Assembly: GCA_035319125.1 (NCBI GenBank)
Contig: DATHDG010000028.1
Coordinates: 50,905 to 114,904 of the forward strand
Source of the DNA: Fen-1308 sp035319125
GTDB taxonomy: Bacteria > Nitrospirota > Thermodesulfovibrionia > Thermodesulfovibrionales > Dissulfurispiraceae
DNA: 64,000 nt
Direction of reading: 5' to 3'
Below, one piece after another: positions 53,368 to 62,392 of the stretch (within the stretch, counting starts at the first letter, position 1; every line of letters starts with the position of its first letter). The position numbers and the translations under genes were made by a program. The notes under the pieces were generated by a model. It was given only the letters and a program-made list of their open reading frames with translations, was not told the DNA's origin and searched no databases.

Positions 53368-54617
53368 ATGAAGAAAGCAGCTTATGCTTATCCGGTTGTT
53401 ATCATTGCAATCGGAGTGATGCTGTTCAGCCTTATCCTTAGTGCAACGGCTGAGGATAAACAGGGGGCCAGACTGAAGTTCCCGTCGGGTACCGCTACGT
53501 CGTCCGAAGTCTGCGGAACCTGCCATATTTCTATTTACAGGGAATTCGCCTACGGGTTTGGCAGCGACATGAAGTACAAGGAGATGATCAGGGTCTCGAA
53601 AAACGAGCCTCCGCTTACACTGCCTGCAGGCGTATCACCGTCTGCGACTGCGCACGCCTATGCGGGTACCGACCCTTATCCAGTCCATGCGCGCACGGCT
53701 GAAGAGGAAGGCAGGTCGTGCAACATATGCCATTTCCCGCAGGCATTTAATATCCCTGACATGGACAACCTCGAAATCCCGAAGCCAAAGGGACGTGTAA
53801 AGGAGCAGGAGCCGGGCGGGCTTACTTGCGCAACTGCCATCTGACGCCGGACGGGAAGGTGCGGGGTCCATACGCCGTGAAGGCGCCGCATGAGACGGTG
53901 GAAGAGCCGAAGATGAGGACATCTGCCGCGTGCGCCTATTGCCACAGCATGGGCAAGCGCGTCATTGGAAAGCAGACCCAGACATTTCTTGAGTGGCGCG
54001 ACGACTTTCATAAGCCTGATCTTGGAAGGCAGCACTGTCAGGACTGTCATATGCTGAGGACACAACGCAAGGTAGCAGATAATTTCGACGTCCCGGTGAG
54101 GGCGGTTGCGCGTCACCTGTGGACAGGCGGTCATTCGGACCAGAGGGTAGCGAGCGCGCTCAGCGTCACGATAGTGAAGCCGGACAAGACAGCGAATGAT
54201 CTCGAATTTCATGTGATCAATATAAATGCCGGACATTCGGTGCCGACGGGGTCAAATCGCAGGGCGGTATATCTGATAGCCGACATAGTCGATAAAAAAG
54301 GCAAGATACTTCAGACCAAAGAATGGATGTTCGCGCCCTGGTTTGCCGAACGTCCCGACGACAAGGCCTTACTGGAGAAGGACAAAACTAAGCCTGACGC
54401 GATCGCCCGCTCACAGGCTGATGCACAGGGGCCGCACGAAACCATTATTCGCGCCGGAGAAAACCGTGTTATCGCATGGAAGCCCGATGTCAAGATTAAG
54501 AACTATACGGTCAAGGCGAGCCTGACATATGATCTGAACAGATACAACGACAGGGCTTTCACTGCCGATCAGACCGAGATATATCATACGGCCCTGGAGG
54601 TTGCGGGGAACAAGTGA
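53368..54617 (+). pseudogene. Periplasmic pentaheme c-type cytochrome, frameshifted inside heme motif 3
   Basis: The frame opens at ATG 53368 behind GGAGG with a signal peptide (about 1-29). Heme motifs CGTCH and CNICH follow, and the frame then ends in CATAI. The continuation is in another frame from 53826. One missing C after 53829 would restore a third motif, CRNCH, followed by CAYCH and CQDCH. The C-terminal ~170 residues form a heme-free beta domain with NAGHSVPTGSNRRAVY, a feature of several multiheme reductase-type cytochromes. It lies 88 bases after chrA. It could reduce chromate or another oxyanion in the periplasm if functional. Sequencing error is a live alternative. Confidence 0.75.
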
Positions 54618-55351
54618 GGCGGCTGATAATCATATTGATTGTTTTCGCCGCATTTCCAGTCTCGGCGATTGCCGGGCTGCCGGTCTTTACTGACGACACC
54701 GGCACGCTCGGTCCGGGGAAGTGGGAGATCAATGTCGGCGTTGATATCGACAGACGGCATAGCGAGACTCATTACGATGCGCCGGCCCTCGATATCAATT
54801 ATGGCTTCGGAGAGCGCATCCAGCTTAACTACAGCACCTCATGGATAGTGCTTGACAGCCGCGGCGAGGGGATCAAGAACGGACTGAGCAATTCCGAGGT
54901 GGCGGTGAAATGGCGATTTCTGGATGAAGACAGGCACGGCATTGCCGTGTCTGTGTATCCCAGGATCGTTTTCAACAACCCGACATCATCGGCGGACCGG
55001 GGACTTGTGGACAAAGGTACAGTATACAGGCTTCCGGTGCAGGTCGAAAAGAAGATAGGGATTATAAATATTAATCCGGAATTCGGCCATGATTTCCATG
55101 CTGGCGGCAAGGATAGCTGGTTATATGGCGTCGCCCTGAAATATGCGGAAATAAAGGGGCTCGAGTTGTTGGGAGAAATATTCGGCAGCGCGGACAACAG
55201 TTTTAGGAGACATGAGATAGTCACCAATATTGGCTTGCGGTTGGACATCAGCAACTACAGTTCATTATTGGCTTCGATAGGAAAGGGTATTCATCATGCA
55301 GGCGATCAGCCGATGCTGCTTTCCTACTTGGGTATTCAATTCAGGCTTTGA
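54614..55351 (+). CDS. Outer-membrane beta-barrel protein
   Basis: This 245-residue precursor has a signal peptide (about 1-20, ending AIA-G). The rest is alternating amphipathic beta strands rich in aromatic and Gly residues, such as YGFGERIQLNYSTSWIVLD and VAVKWRFLDEDRHGIAVSVY, and it ends in the C-terminal phenylalanine/leucine pattern QFRL. It resembles the transporter/MetA-like barrel family. The GTG start overlaps the cytochrome stop by four bases, so the two are coupled. It may let substrate reach, or anchor, the cytochrome. Confidence 0.75.
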   Translation: MRRLIIILIVFAAFPVSAIAGLPVFTDDTGTLGPGKWEINVGVDIDRRHSETHYDAPALDINYGFGERIQLNYSTSWIVLDSRGEGIKNGLSNSEVAVKWRFLDEDRHGIAVSVYPRIVFNNPTSSADRGLVDKGTVYRLPVQVEKKIGIININPEFGHDFHAGGKDSWLYGVALKYAEIKGLELLGEIFGSADNSFRRHEIVTNIGLRLDISNYSSLLASIGKGIHHAGDQPMLLSYLGIQFRL

Positions 55352-55448
55352 AGATTCAAGGGATGGAAAGGATCGGCTTTTGGTCCATGGCCGATTCCTG
55401 CGTAATATTAAATAATTTTATTGCAGACCAAATTAACAGGAGGTAAAT

Positions 55449-56312
55449 ATGACCAGCGCACAATTTTGTCCCGTAGGAAAACTGGAGAAATTGCTTGTGG
55501 CGACTGACCGCTCGCAGATCAGCGATGGAGCGGTACACGAGGCGATCAACTTCGCAAAGAAATGCTCAAGCAGGCTTTATGTGGTATCAGTGCTTGAGAC
55601 AAACCCCGAATATGAGACCACCGGATCGAGCTTTTTCGAAAAGGAAGAGGCAGAGGCAGCCGACCATCTGAAAGTGGTCAAGGAAATGGCTTCCAAAGAA
55701 GGGCTTGTTTGCGAGACCTTCTTGCATGAGGGAATGGATGCCGCCCAATCCATTGTGGATGAAGCATCAGACAAGAAGGTAGATATGGTAGTGGTAGGAA
55801 GGCACGGGCGCACCGGTTTGCTCAAGACATTGATGGGGTCGGTCGCATCCAAGGTTGTCATAAACTCACCCTGTAAAGTTCTGGTTGTGCCTAAGGCCGC
55901 ACGGATTGAATATCGGAACACACTGGTTGCAACGGACGGTTCGGGGCATAGCATTGCTGCTGTTAAGGAGGCTGTCGGCATCGCAAAGAGATGCGGCAGC
56001 AAGATCATTGCGCTTTCTGCGATCCGCTCGGATGGCGAACTGGAAAAGGCAAAGGCTAATGTTAATGCCGTCCTGGAACTCGCCGAAAGCGAAGGCGTGG
56101 AGGCGGAGGGCTTGACACCGACAGGCAGGTCCTACAACGCGATCGTTGAGACCGCCGGAGGCAGAGGGGTCGATCTCATAGTCATGGGGATTCCGGTCAA
56201 GACGGCCATCGAGAAAATCTTTACGGGCAGCGCAACAGAGAAAGTCATCGGCACGGCCGGATGCGCAGTCCTTGTTGTAAAGGGAGACGTATCAGTTTCG
56301 GCAACAGTGTAG
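55449..56312 (+). CDS. Tandem universal stress protein (UspA family)
   Basis: The 287-residue protein has two USP domains (about 12-150 and 155-280). The first keeps the ATP-binding motif GRHGRTGLLKTLMGSVASKV. The second has GIPVKTAIEKIFTGSATEKV, where the glycines are partly replaced, so it may not bind nucleotide. AGGAGG precedes the ATG. It follows the barrel gene by 97 bases and ends the metal-stress block; a hairpin follows. Confidence 0.88.
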   Translation: MTSAQFCPVGKLEKLLVATDRSQISDGAVHEAINFAKKCSSRLYVVSVLETNPEYETTGSSFFEKEEAEAADHLKVVKEMASKEGLVCETFLHEGMDAAQSIVDEASDKKVDMVVVGRHGRTGLLKTLMGSVASKVVINSPCKVLVVPKAARIEYRNTLVATDGSGHSIAAVKEAVGIAKRCGSKIIALSAIRSDGELEKAKANVNAVLELAESEGVEAEGLTPTGRSYNAIVETAGGRGVDLIVMGIPVKTAIEKIFTGSATEKVIGTAGCAVLVVKGDVSVSATV

Positions 56313-56325
56313 GATATTCAGCATA

Positions 56326-56360
56326 GCACCTCTCGCATGAATGCATTGTGCGAGGGGTGC
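56326..56360 (+). terminator. Hairpin after the universal stress protein gene
   Basis: A 12-bp stem (56326-56337 with 56349-56360, one G-U pair) lies 13 bases after the stop codon. No continuous U-tract follows, so it is a probable rather than certain terminator. Confidence 0.5.
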
Positions 56361-56407
56361 CCGGTCTGGCCGTCTTTCAACTTCCCGTGCCGGTCTTTAC
56401 TCTGCTG

Positions 56408-56788
56408 TCAGTCAGCGTTCAGCACGAGACAGCGAGGTGTTATGAGCTCGCTAATCAGGCGATTCAACTCGATTATCTCTCTTTTCACCTTGCGAGTATG
56501 AATTTGTTTCAGATAGCCTTTCTGTTCAGTTATGAGCAGGCCATTCAGAAGTTCTTCAAGACAGCTGAGCGCGCTGTAAAAATAGTTTTTTCGCTCATTG
56601 GTATCCTTCATCATTAGCCCTTCGGCTATATGAGACGGGATTGTAAATGTCATCTTCTTGAGCATACTGCGAAAGTCCAGGGATTCCGGCAGCGAGAGCT
56701 TGTCGGCTAATTTTTGTACGGTATCTGCAAGTTCTAATCCCTTGCGCCATATTGCGAATTTCTCGGTATTCTTCATAAATTGTGTCAT
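56408..56788 (-). CDS. Four-helix-bundle protein (23S rRNA intervening-sequence family)
   Basis: The 126-residue protein contains FAIWRKGLELADTVQKLADK, FRSMLKKMTFTIPSHIAEGL and NYFYSALSCLEELLNGLLIT, the TIGR02436/IVP pattern (WxKaxeLv...SIpsNIAEG...a.gS..Ele). Family members occur inside 23S rRNA intervening sequences or free in genomes; their role is unknown. Start ATG 56788 is chosen because GGAGGG lies nine bases upstream. It is isolated, with no rRNA around it. Confidence 0.85.
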   Translation of the reverse strand: MTQFMKNTEKFAIWRKGLELADTVQKLADKLSLPESLDFRSMLKKMTFTIPSHIAEGLMMKDTNERKNYFYSALSCLEELLNGLLITEQKGYLKQIHTRKVKREIIELNRLISELITPRCLVLNAD

Positions 56789-56926
56789 TTTCTCATGCCC
56801 TCCATAATGTTGTAGCAGGGTTAAAATCAACAAATGTGCTTTTGCCTTTCATGATAATTCCGAACGATGAAAAAAGCATTAAATTGATATTAAGATATCT
56901 TCATTAATAATGACCTGCAATTATCC

Positions 56927-58384
56927 CTAATCAACTATCCTCAAGTTTGTCGGGGGGCTGGGCCGCACGATCTGAATGGCCTCAAAGGCTCCTATATCGA
57001 TTACTGTATCCAACGGCCGGGATTCATTGCTCTGATGTTTGACATATTGACGTGAAAGGGCATTGCCAGGCAGCACGCTTGGTTCAAGGGCAGTCCCCTG
57101 GTTAATGCAGGCTGAGTTTGATGCCAGATGAAAATCCTGTCCGACCTCATTGGCAAAACCCGGATTCGATCCATTGATCATACCACCCTCATTATATATC
57201 TGCCCTGTCAACCCGCCATGACTGGAAACCCATCCTGGCTTCGTCCAGTTGTTGCGCATGTGAAGAATGCCGTCGGCATCCAGCATTGCAAGGTTGTCTC
57301 CCGACGCGGTCACATAGATTATGTTGTTTCGGCTGTCGCAGGTTTCCTCATTTGTCGACAATCGGAAAAGTGTAGTATGACCGGTTCTGGATGAGACAAT
57401 AGTATTGTTATAAAAATGAAGCCTTCCTTTACGATAGATAGCGGTATTACCGCTGTCACCGCCGTAATGAACTATCTGACTGTTTCCGGCCCCATCAGGC
57501 TCGATAAGGATGTTGCCGTAAACATATGTGTCGTGATAGCTTGGATCATTGACCAGATCCATACTATCTTCCGCATCCACAAGGTCTAGCTGGCGGTTGC
57601 CGCTGTCGATCCAGTTGTAACGCACCACCAATCCTGCAGAACGGTCCTTTAGATTGTTGCCGGAGCAATTAGCCCGAGGTGGTCCAAAGTGGTTGTATTG
57701 ATATGTCATGCCGATGGCTGCCGTATATGTGTTGTGCTCATAGATGCTGCCCTCTATGCCGTTGTCATATATGTAGCAGCCTTCAATGGTAATGTTGCGC
57801 GAAGCAGCTGACACAAAAAGCCCGTTACCCGAATTATGAATGATGCAATTGCGCACGACAATATTTTGACCATATTCGATATACACTGAAGCTGCATTAT
57901 CGGAATAAGCTGTAAGACCGCTGCGGCCTGAAAACTGATATGGCGTGCGGCCGGAACGGATGTCGAGGTTTTCTATTACGATCCATGATCCGCTTTCGGA
58001 ATTCGGAACATTCGCTCCACCTATCTTGAGTACACCGCGTGCCTCACCCCAGAAGTTCAGCTGGCTGCGAGTGATTGCATTCTCTCCATCGATGACAGGC
58101 AGTTCCCCGTTCGGACCTGCAACCCCTCGTACCGTCAAAGGGCTTTGCTGGCTTGCCTTAATGGCTATCACCCATTTTTCGCGGTACGGAGTGCTTCTAT
58201 AGTAAATGAGGACTGTGTCGCCGCCTTGCAAGTTTTCCCATGGCACGTCTGAAATATTGGCATACGACTTGCCGGGACCAACCTCATAAGTTGCCGCAGG
58301 CGACTGTAAAGGAACAAACGCGAAGCAGAGAAGACAGAGTAAGAAGCATAAAATGCTATAGTTGCAAGGATAGTATGTTTTCAT
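56927..58384 (-). CDS. Exported right-handed beta-helix protein
   Basis: The 485-residue precursor has a signal peptide (about 1-31, ending SPAA). Repeated beta-helix rungs run from about 110 to 400, for example WIVIENLDIRSG, NIVVRNCIIHNSGNGLFV, NITIEGCYIYDNG and LHFYNNTIVSS. This resembles pectate-lyase-superfamily or NosD-like polysaccharide-active or adhesive proteins. It ends with the DIGAFE motif common to such proteins and then PSPPTNLRIVD, which looks like the start of a lost fibronectin type III domain. It is monocistronic; the following 233-base gap (58385-58617) shows no feature. Confidence 0.8.
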   Translation of the reverse strand: MKTYYPCNYSILCFLLCLLCFAFVPLQSPAATYEVGPGKSYANISDVPWENLQGGDTVLIYYRSTPYREKWVIAIKASQQSPLTVRGVAGPNGELPVIDGENAITRSQLNFWGEARGVLKIGGANVPNSESGSWIVIENLDIRSGRTPYQFSGRSGLTAYSDNAASVYIEYGQNIVVRNCIIHNSGNGLFVSAASRNITIEGCYIYDNGIEGSIYEHNTYTAAIGMTYQYNHFGPPRANCSGNNLKDRSAGLVVRYNWIDSGNRQLDLVDAEDSMDLVNDPSYHDTYVYGNILIEPDGAGNSQIVHYGGDSGNTAIYRKGRLHFYNNTIVSSRTGHTTLFRLSTNEETCDSRNNIIYVTASGDNLAMLDADGILHMRNNWTKPGWVSSHGGLTGQIYNEGGMINGSNPGFANEVGQDFHLASNSACINQGTALEPSVLPGNALSRQYVKHQSNESRPLDTVIDIGAFEAIQIVRPSPPTNLRIVD

Positions 58385-58617
58385 GTATTCATTATACTTA
58401 ATTTACGTCAAAATACATACTGAAAATCGTATTCCGGTTAATAATGATGAATCAATCCCGACCATTGAAATAACAGCTGCTTAATTCCATTACTACTTCA
58501 CTCATATTGCACATGCATGGGAATCTGATAAGAAATTGCAAAGGGGGTTTCTGATTTTTAAAAACATAAGACCTATATTTCGTGGATTCTGTTCGGCTTC
58601 TATACATTGTGTCATGG

Positions 58618-58851
58618 TTATCCGCCGCTTATAGGAGGGATAATCATCAGAGTATCACCGTCGTACAATATGGCGTCAGCTTTTACATGTTGTCCATTGA
58701 TAGAGTACAGGTATGATGAGTGAGACTCTATGGACAGTCTGGCAATGGCTTGCTGTATTGTTTCATGTTCAGAAATTGTCAGCGTCTGATCGGATTCATC
58801 TTTTCTCCTCAGCGTTCCAAAAAGTTTTACAGTGATGGTAGCGTTGCTCAT
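58618..58851 (-). CDS. MoaD/ThiS-family sulfur-carrier protein
   Basis: The 77-residue beta-grasp (ubiquitin-like) protein starts MSNATITVKLFGTLRRKD and ends in IIPPISGG. The C-terminal Gly-Gly is the site of adenylation and thiocarboxylation. ATG 58851 forms an ATGA overlap with the upstream E1-like gene, its likely activating enzyme. Location after modABC suggests molybdenum or tungsten cofactor synthesis. Confidence 0.85.
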   Translation of the reverse strand: MSNATITVKLFGTLRRKDESDQTLTISEHETIQQAIARLSIESHSSYLYSINGQHVKADAILYDGDTLMIIPPISGG

Positions 58852-59621
58852 ATCTCCTCTCCTTCCCGCTTCGCAGGGGAACCGCAAACCTGGCACCTCG
58901 GGTTGCGATTTATGGCTATGGTGTTAAAGTCCATGTTAGCTAAATTGAATAAAAGCATTTTTGAATATAACGGGCTGCCATATCCGGTGATCACTTTTAT
59001 TGCCTCTACAGCCATCATGCAGCCGAGCGTCCCCGAAAGCGCTCCCAGCACCGGAAACCCGAGCTCCTGCCACCGATGATCAGCATCCTTAAAGAGGCAG
59101 TGAAAGCACGGCGTTATCCCCGGTTTTATTGAAAATAAATATGCATCCATATCGAACATCGCGCCCTCTACCATAGGCACGTTGTGTTTGATACATGCAG
59201 CATTCAGAGCGCAACGCTCCGGAAAATTGGGACGAGCCGATACTGCAATATCCGAATCGCGCACAAAGCCTGCCGTGTTTTCAGCGATCATCCGTTCATT
59301 ATATATATCCACCGTCACTCCTGAGGCAATGCGGTGAATTGTCTCTTTTGCGCAATCGACTCTTGCCTTTCCGATCCAATCTTCCGTCATCAAAATCTGC
59401 CGGTTCAGATTGGACGACGTAAGCGCGCCGGAGTGTACAAGTTTAAGCCTGCCGATTCCGGCAATTGCCAGGTACAGGGCGGTCGTTCCACCGACTCCTC
59501 CAACACCAGCAATAAGTGCAGTACTGTTTTTCAGTTTGATCTGATGCTCTTTCGTGTATCCGTTAAGGGTCAGCTGACGTTTGAACCGTTCCATATCTTC
59601 GGTGTTGAGCTGAGCCAACAT
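58848..59621 (-). CDS. Divergent E1-like (MoeB/ThiF/HesA) adenylyltransferase
   Basis: The 257-residue Rossmann protein has GVGGVGG at 39-45 and SSNLNRQIL at 69-77. Two zinc CxxC pairs are at 172/175 (CFHC) and 243/246 (CQVC). The nucleotide-binding Asp positions that normally read LLDFD before SNLxRQ read LVHSG here. The catalytic Asp of MoeB (CTDN) corresponds to Pro in SARPNF. The Arg of NRQ is kept. It may therefore have altered chemistry or need a partner. GGAGG lies nine bases before the ATG. It is 39 bases downstream of modC and overlaps the MoaD-like gene. Confidence 0.8.
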   Translation of the reverse strand: MLAQLNTEDMERFKRQLTLNGYTKEHQIKLKNSTALIAGVGGVGGTTALYLAIAGIGRLKLVHSGALTSSNLNRQILMTEDWIGKARVDCAKETIHRIASGVTVDIYNERMIAENTAGFVRDSDIAVSARPNFPERCALNAACIKHNVPMVEGAMFDMDAYLFSIKPGITPCFHCLFKDADHRWQELGFPVLGALSGTLGCMMAVEAIKVITGYGSPLYSKMLLFNLANMDFNTIAINRNPRCQVCGSPAKREGEEI

Positions 59622-59660
59622 ATTAGTGATCCTCCAGATAAATAATTTCCCTGTTTTAAT

Positions 59661-60404
59661 TCACAGCTGCTTGCAGATAGATTGAAAGATGTTCTCCTGT
59701 CCCGCCAGCAGGCGCCTGACTCTCTCATCCGCCGGATTGCCGAAGACTTTCGTTACCGCGCCGCCTTGAACTACCGCGCCTTCGGAATAGACAATGATGG
59801 AGTCTGCTAGTGAAGCCGCCTCGACGGCATCATGCGTCACCAGCACGACCGGCACTTGAAAATTGCTGCGCAATTCCTTCAGGAATTCCCGCATTTCGAT
59901 TCTAAGCGGAGCATCCAGAGCTGAGAAGGGCTCGTCAAGCAAAAGCACGTCAGGACGTCTCATCAGGGCCCTTGCAAAAGCCACCCTCTGTTTCTGACCT
60001 CCGGATATTTCTGATGGGCGTCTGTTCTCAATACTGCTTACGTGAAATGCTTCCATCAACTCGCGGTAACGTTCTGTCTTTTCGTGCTGGGCGACGCCCT
60101 TGGCGCCGAATAGTATATTTTGCCTGACAGTCATATGCGGGAACAAGGCAAGATCCTGGAATACATATCCAAGAGACCTCTTCTGTGGAGACATATTGAT
60201 ATGCCGTTCGCTATCGAAATATGTCGACCCGTTGGCTTTGATAGCTCCACTGTCGGGCTTCATAAGCCCGGCGATCAGCTGCAAAGTTAGGGATTTGCCG
60301 GATCCGGAAAAACCGAACAGAACGGCCAGCTCATCGCCAATTTCCCATGAAACGTCGAGTGAAAATCCCTTCAATCTTTTTTTTACGCAAACCGACAGTC
60401 CCAT
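59661..60404 (-). CDS. modC: Molybdate/tungstate ABC transporter ATP-binding protein
   Basis: The 247-residue ABC ATPase has Walker A GFSGSGKS, signature SGGQKQR, Walker B VLLLDEP, and the H-loop VLVTHD. It lacks the C-terminal TOBE/MOP molybdate-sensing extension of E. coli ModC, so transport may not be trans-inhibited by substrate. It overlaps modB by one base. Confidence 0.92.
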   Translation of the reverse strand: MGLSVCVKKRLKGFSLDVSWEIGDELAVLFGFSGSGKSLTLQLIAGLMKPDSGAIKANGSTYFDSERHINMSPQKRSLGYVFQDLALFPHMTVRQNILFGAKGVAQHEKTERYRELMEAFHVSSIENRRPSEISGGQKQRVAFARALMRRPDVLLLDEPFSALDAPLRIEMREFLKELRSNFQVPVVLVTHDAVEAASLADSIIVYSEGAVVQGGAVTKVFGNPADERVRRLLAGQENIFQSICKQL

Positions 60405-61069
60405 CAGAAGATCCTTCTGCTGTATCTATTAGCCAGATATAAAAAAAGAGCTGCGACGATTGTGAGCAGGGCCACCATCCCTGCTGCTTGCTCCTTGTCG
60501 CCACTCGCTGAGAGCGAATATATTGCAAGCGGCATAGTATCGGTTTTGCCCGGGATATTGCCAGCCAGCATAAGGGTTGCTCCGAATTCACCAAGCGCGC
60601 GCGTGAATGAAAGAACTATTCCCGCTAGAAGTCCTCGTCTGGCAAGAGGAAGAGTTACCCTCAGCGCCGTTTCCCATTCGGAATGTCCGAGCGTATAAGC
60701 AGCGTTGACGAGGTTGCTGTCAACGCTCTCCAGCGCAGCCCGGCCTGTTTTTATCATCAGCGGCAAAGCCACTACAAAAGAAGCGATCACTGCTGCGTAC
60801 CATGTAAACATGATGCTCCAGTCCAGCCATTCATAAAAATATCTGCCGATAAAACCGTTTCTGCCGAATGCAATGATCAGGTAATAGCCGGTAACCGTCG
60901 GCGGCAGAACAAGAGGTAGTGTAAGTACGATATCCAGCGCCTCCTTGCCCGGGAAATTTTTCCTGGCAAGGAGGTACGCGATCGGCATGCCGATGACGAC
61001 GATAAGAACCGTTGCCACACATGCGACTTGTAGTGACAGCCGCAGCGAAAACAAAACCGAATTATCCAT
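60404..61069 (-). CDS. modB: Molybdate/tungstate ABC transporter permease
   Basis: The 221-residue inner-membrane permease has five to six transmembrane helices. The EAA coupling loop reads RALGEFGATLMLAGNIPGKT, typical of ModB. It lies between modA (14-base gap) and modC (one-base overlap). Confidence 0.94.
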   Translation of the reverse strand: MDNSVLFSLRLSLQVACVATVLIVVIGMPIAYLLARKNFPGKEALDIVLTLPLVLPPTVTGYYLIIAFGRNGFIGRYFYEWLDWSIMFTWYAAVIASFVVALPLMIKTGRAALESVDSNLVNAAYTLGHSEWETALRVTLPLARRGLLAGIVLSFTRALGEFGATLMLAGNIPGKTDTMPLAIYSLSASGDKEQAAGMVALLTIVAALFLYLANRYSRRIF

Positions 61070-61083
61070 TATTGAAAACTAAG

Positions 61084-61839
61084 TTAAGGAATTCGAAACC
61101 CGTACTTCGTGAGAATAGCTGTTCCTTCCTTAGAACGAACCGCCTCTGCAAAGGCCTTTGCATCAGTTTCATTTTTTGTCCCTTTTACCACGGCAATGGG
61201 ATATATCACAGGCTTATGGCTCGCTTCAGGCGCCTCCGCAGCCATATTTACTTCCGCACTCCTGACTGCTGCATCTGTTGAATAGACAACGCCGGCGTCG
61301 ACCTCTCCACGCGCGACGTAGTCAAGCACCTGTCGGACGTTTTCAGCATAAACAAGTTTATCCTTGATTGATGGGGTAATCTTATAATAATCGAATACCT
61401 CAGCGGCATACCGGCCTGCAGGAACAGTCTTTGGATTACCGGCAGCTATGCGCTTGACACCTGATGATGTCAGATCCTCAAACGATTTGATATTGCCGGT
61501 TTTTGGAGTAACTAGAACTACCCGGTTCTTCGCAAAGTCTGTCCTTGTTCCTGCAAGGATCAGGCCTTTAGCAGCCATTTCATCTATATCTTTTTGAGCG
61601 GCTGAGGCAAAAACATCGACCGGCGCGCCGCCTTCTATCTGACGGACAAGATCACCCGAAGCACCGAAATTGAAAAGAACTTTGGTGCCCGGATGCGCCG
61701 CTTCGTATTTTTTGCCGATCTCTTCAAATGCGTTCTTCAGGCTGATCGCAGCAGAAACCGTTAAATCGGCAGCATTTATATCGCAAGCCATGAACAGAAT
61801 GACAAGTAAGATCGATAAGGCAGCAATTACTCTTTTCAT
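61084..61839 (-). CDS. modA: Molybdate/tungstate-binding periplasmic protein
   Basis: The 251-residue precursor has an N-terminal signal (about 1-23). LLVILFMAC could also serve as a lipobox, so it may be a lipoprotein. The mature protein starts ADLTVSAAISLKNAFEEIGK, with FNFGASGDLVRQIEGGAPVDVFASA and VVYSTDAAV, the ModA oxyanion-binding motifs. It heads the operon modA-modB-modC-E1-like-moaD. No Moco riboswitch is seen upstream. Confidence 0.94.
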   Translation of the reverse strand: MKRVIAALSILLVILFMACDINAADLTVSAAISLKNAFEEIGKKYEAAHPGTKVLFNFGASGDLVRQIEGGAPVDVFASAAQKDIDEMAAKGLILAGTRTDFAKNRVVLVTPKTGNIKSFEDLTSSGVKRIAAGNPKTVPAGRYAAEVFDYYKITPSIKDKLVYAENVRQVLDYVARGEVDAGVVYSTDAAVRSAEVNMAAEAPEASHKPVIYPIAVVKGTKNETDAKAFAEAVRSKEGTAILTKYGFRIP

Positions 61840-62070
61840 GAAAATTTATTCCCCCTGTCTATTTAGTATTATGGTATCAGATGCCTTAAAATTGTATCAC
61901 ATCGCCTTTATTTATACCCTGCTCATTAACTAACAAGGTACTGCAATATCCATTCCAAGAAGCAGCGCGCTTTGCGCGAGGATTGCTTTTAGTTTAAATA
62001 AGGCCATGGGATAATATGACTTATTGATGCGATAGTTTAGCCTAGCAGCAGTGACATAGCTTCAAAAGTG

Positions 62071-62088
62071 TTAATATTATAACATTAA
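62071..62088. promoter_or_regulatory. Near-perfect palindrome upstream of modA
   Basis: TTAATATTATAACATTAA has one mismatched pair and lies about 230 bases upstream of the modA start, in a 385-base gap (61840-62224) with no gene on either strand. It is a candidate operator only; the distance is long for a direct effect on modA. Confidence 0.3.
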
Positions 62089-62224
62089 TGTATGAACTGG
62101 CGCACAGCGTTCTGAGCGATCAAATATCACGCCGTTGTATGCGTGAAAAATGCATATAGATACAGTCTTGCCACAGATGAATAGGCCAGAAAATTGAGAA
62201 TTTGTAAGTTGTTGATCTAGAAAG

Positions 62225-62297
<73 letters not shown>

Positions 62298-62392
62298 ATA
62301 GCAGATTAAAAGAATATCATCTGCGATCTAGTATTGTCAAGGGTTTACCATTCTGGTATGCTTTAGGAAAGAAGGGAATACGGAAGGCGGTC

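Noticed and set aside
61840..62224. Possible molybdenum-cofactor riboswitch or ModE site before modA
   Set aside because: I could not find the conserved riboswitch core or a ModE-like sequence; only a remote AT-rich near-palindrome is present.
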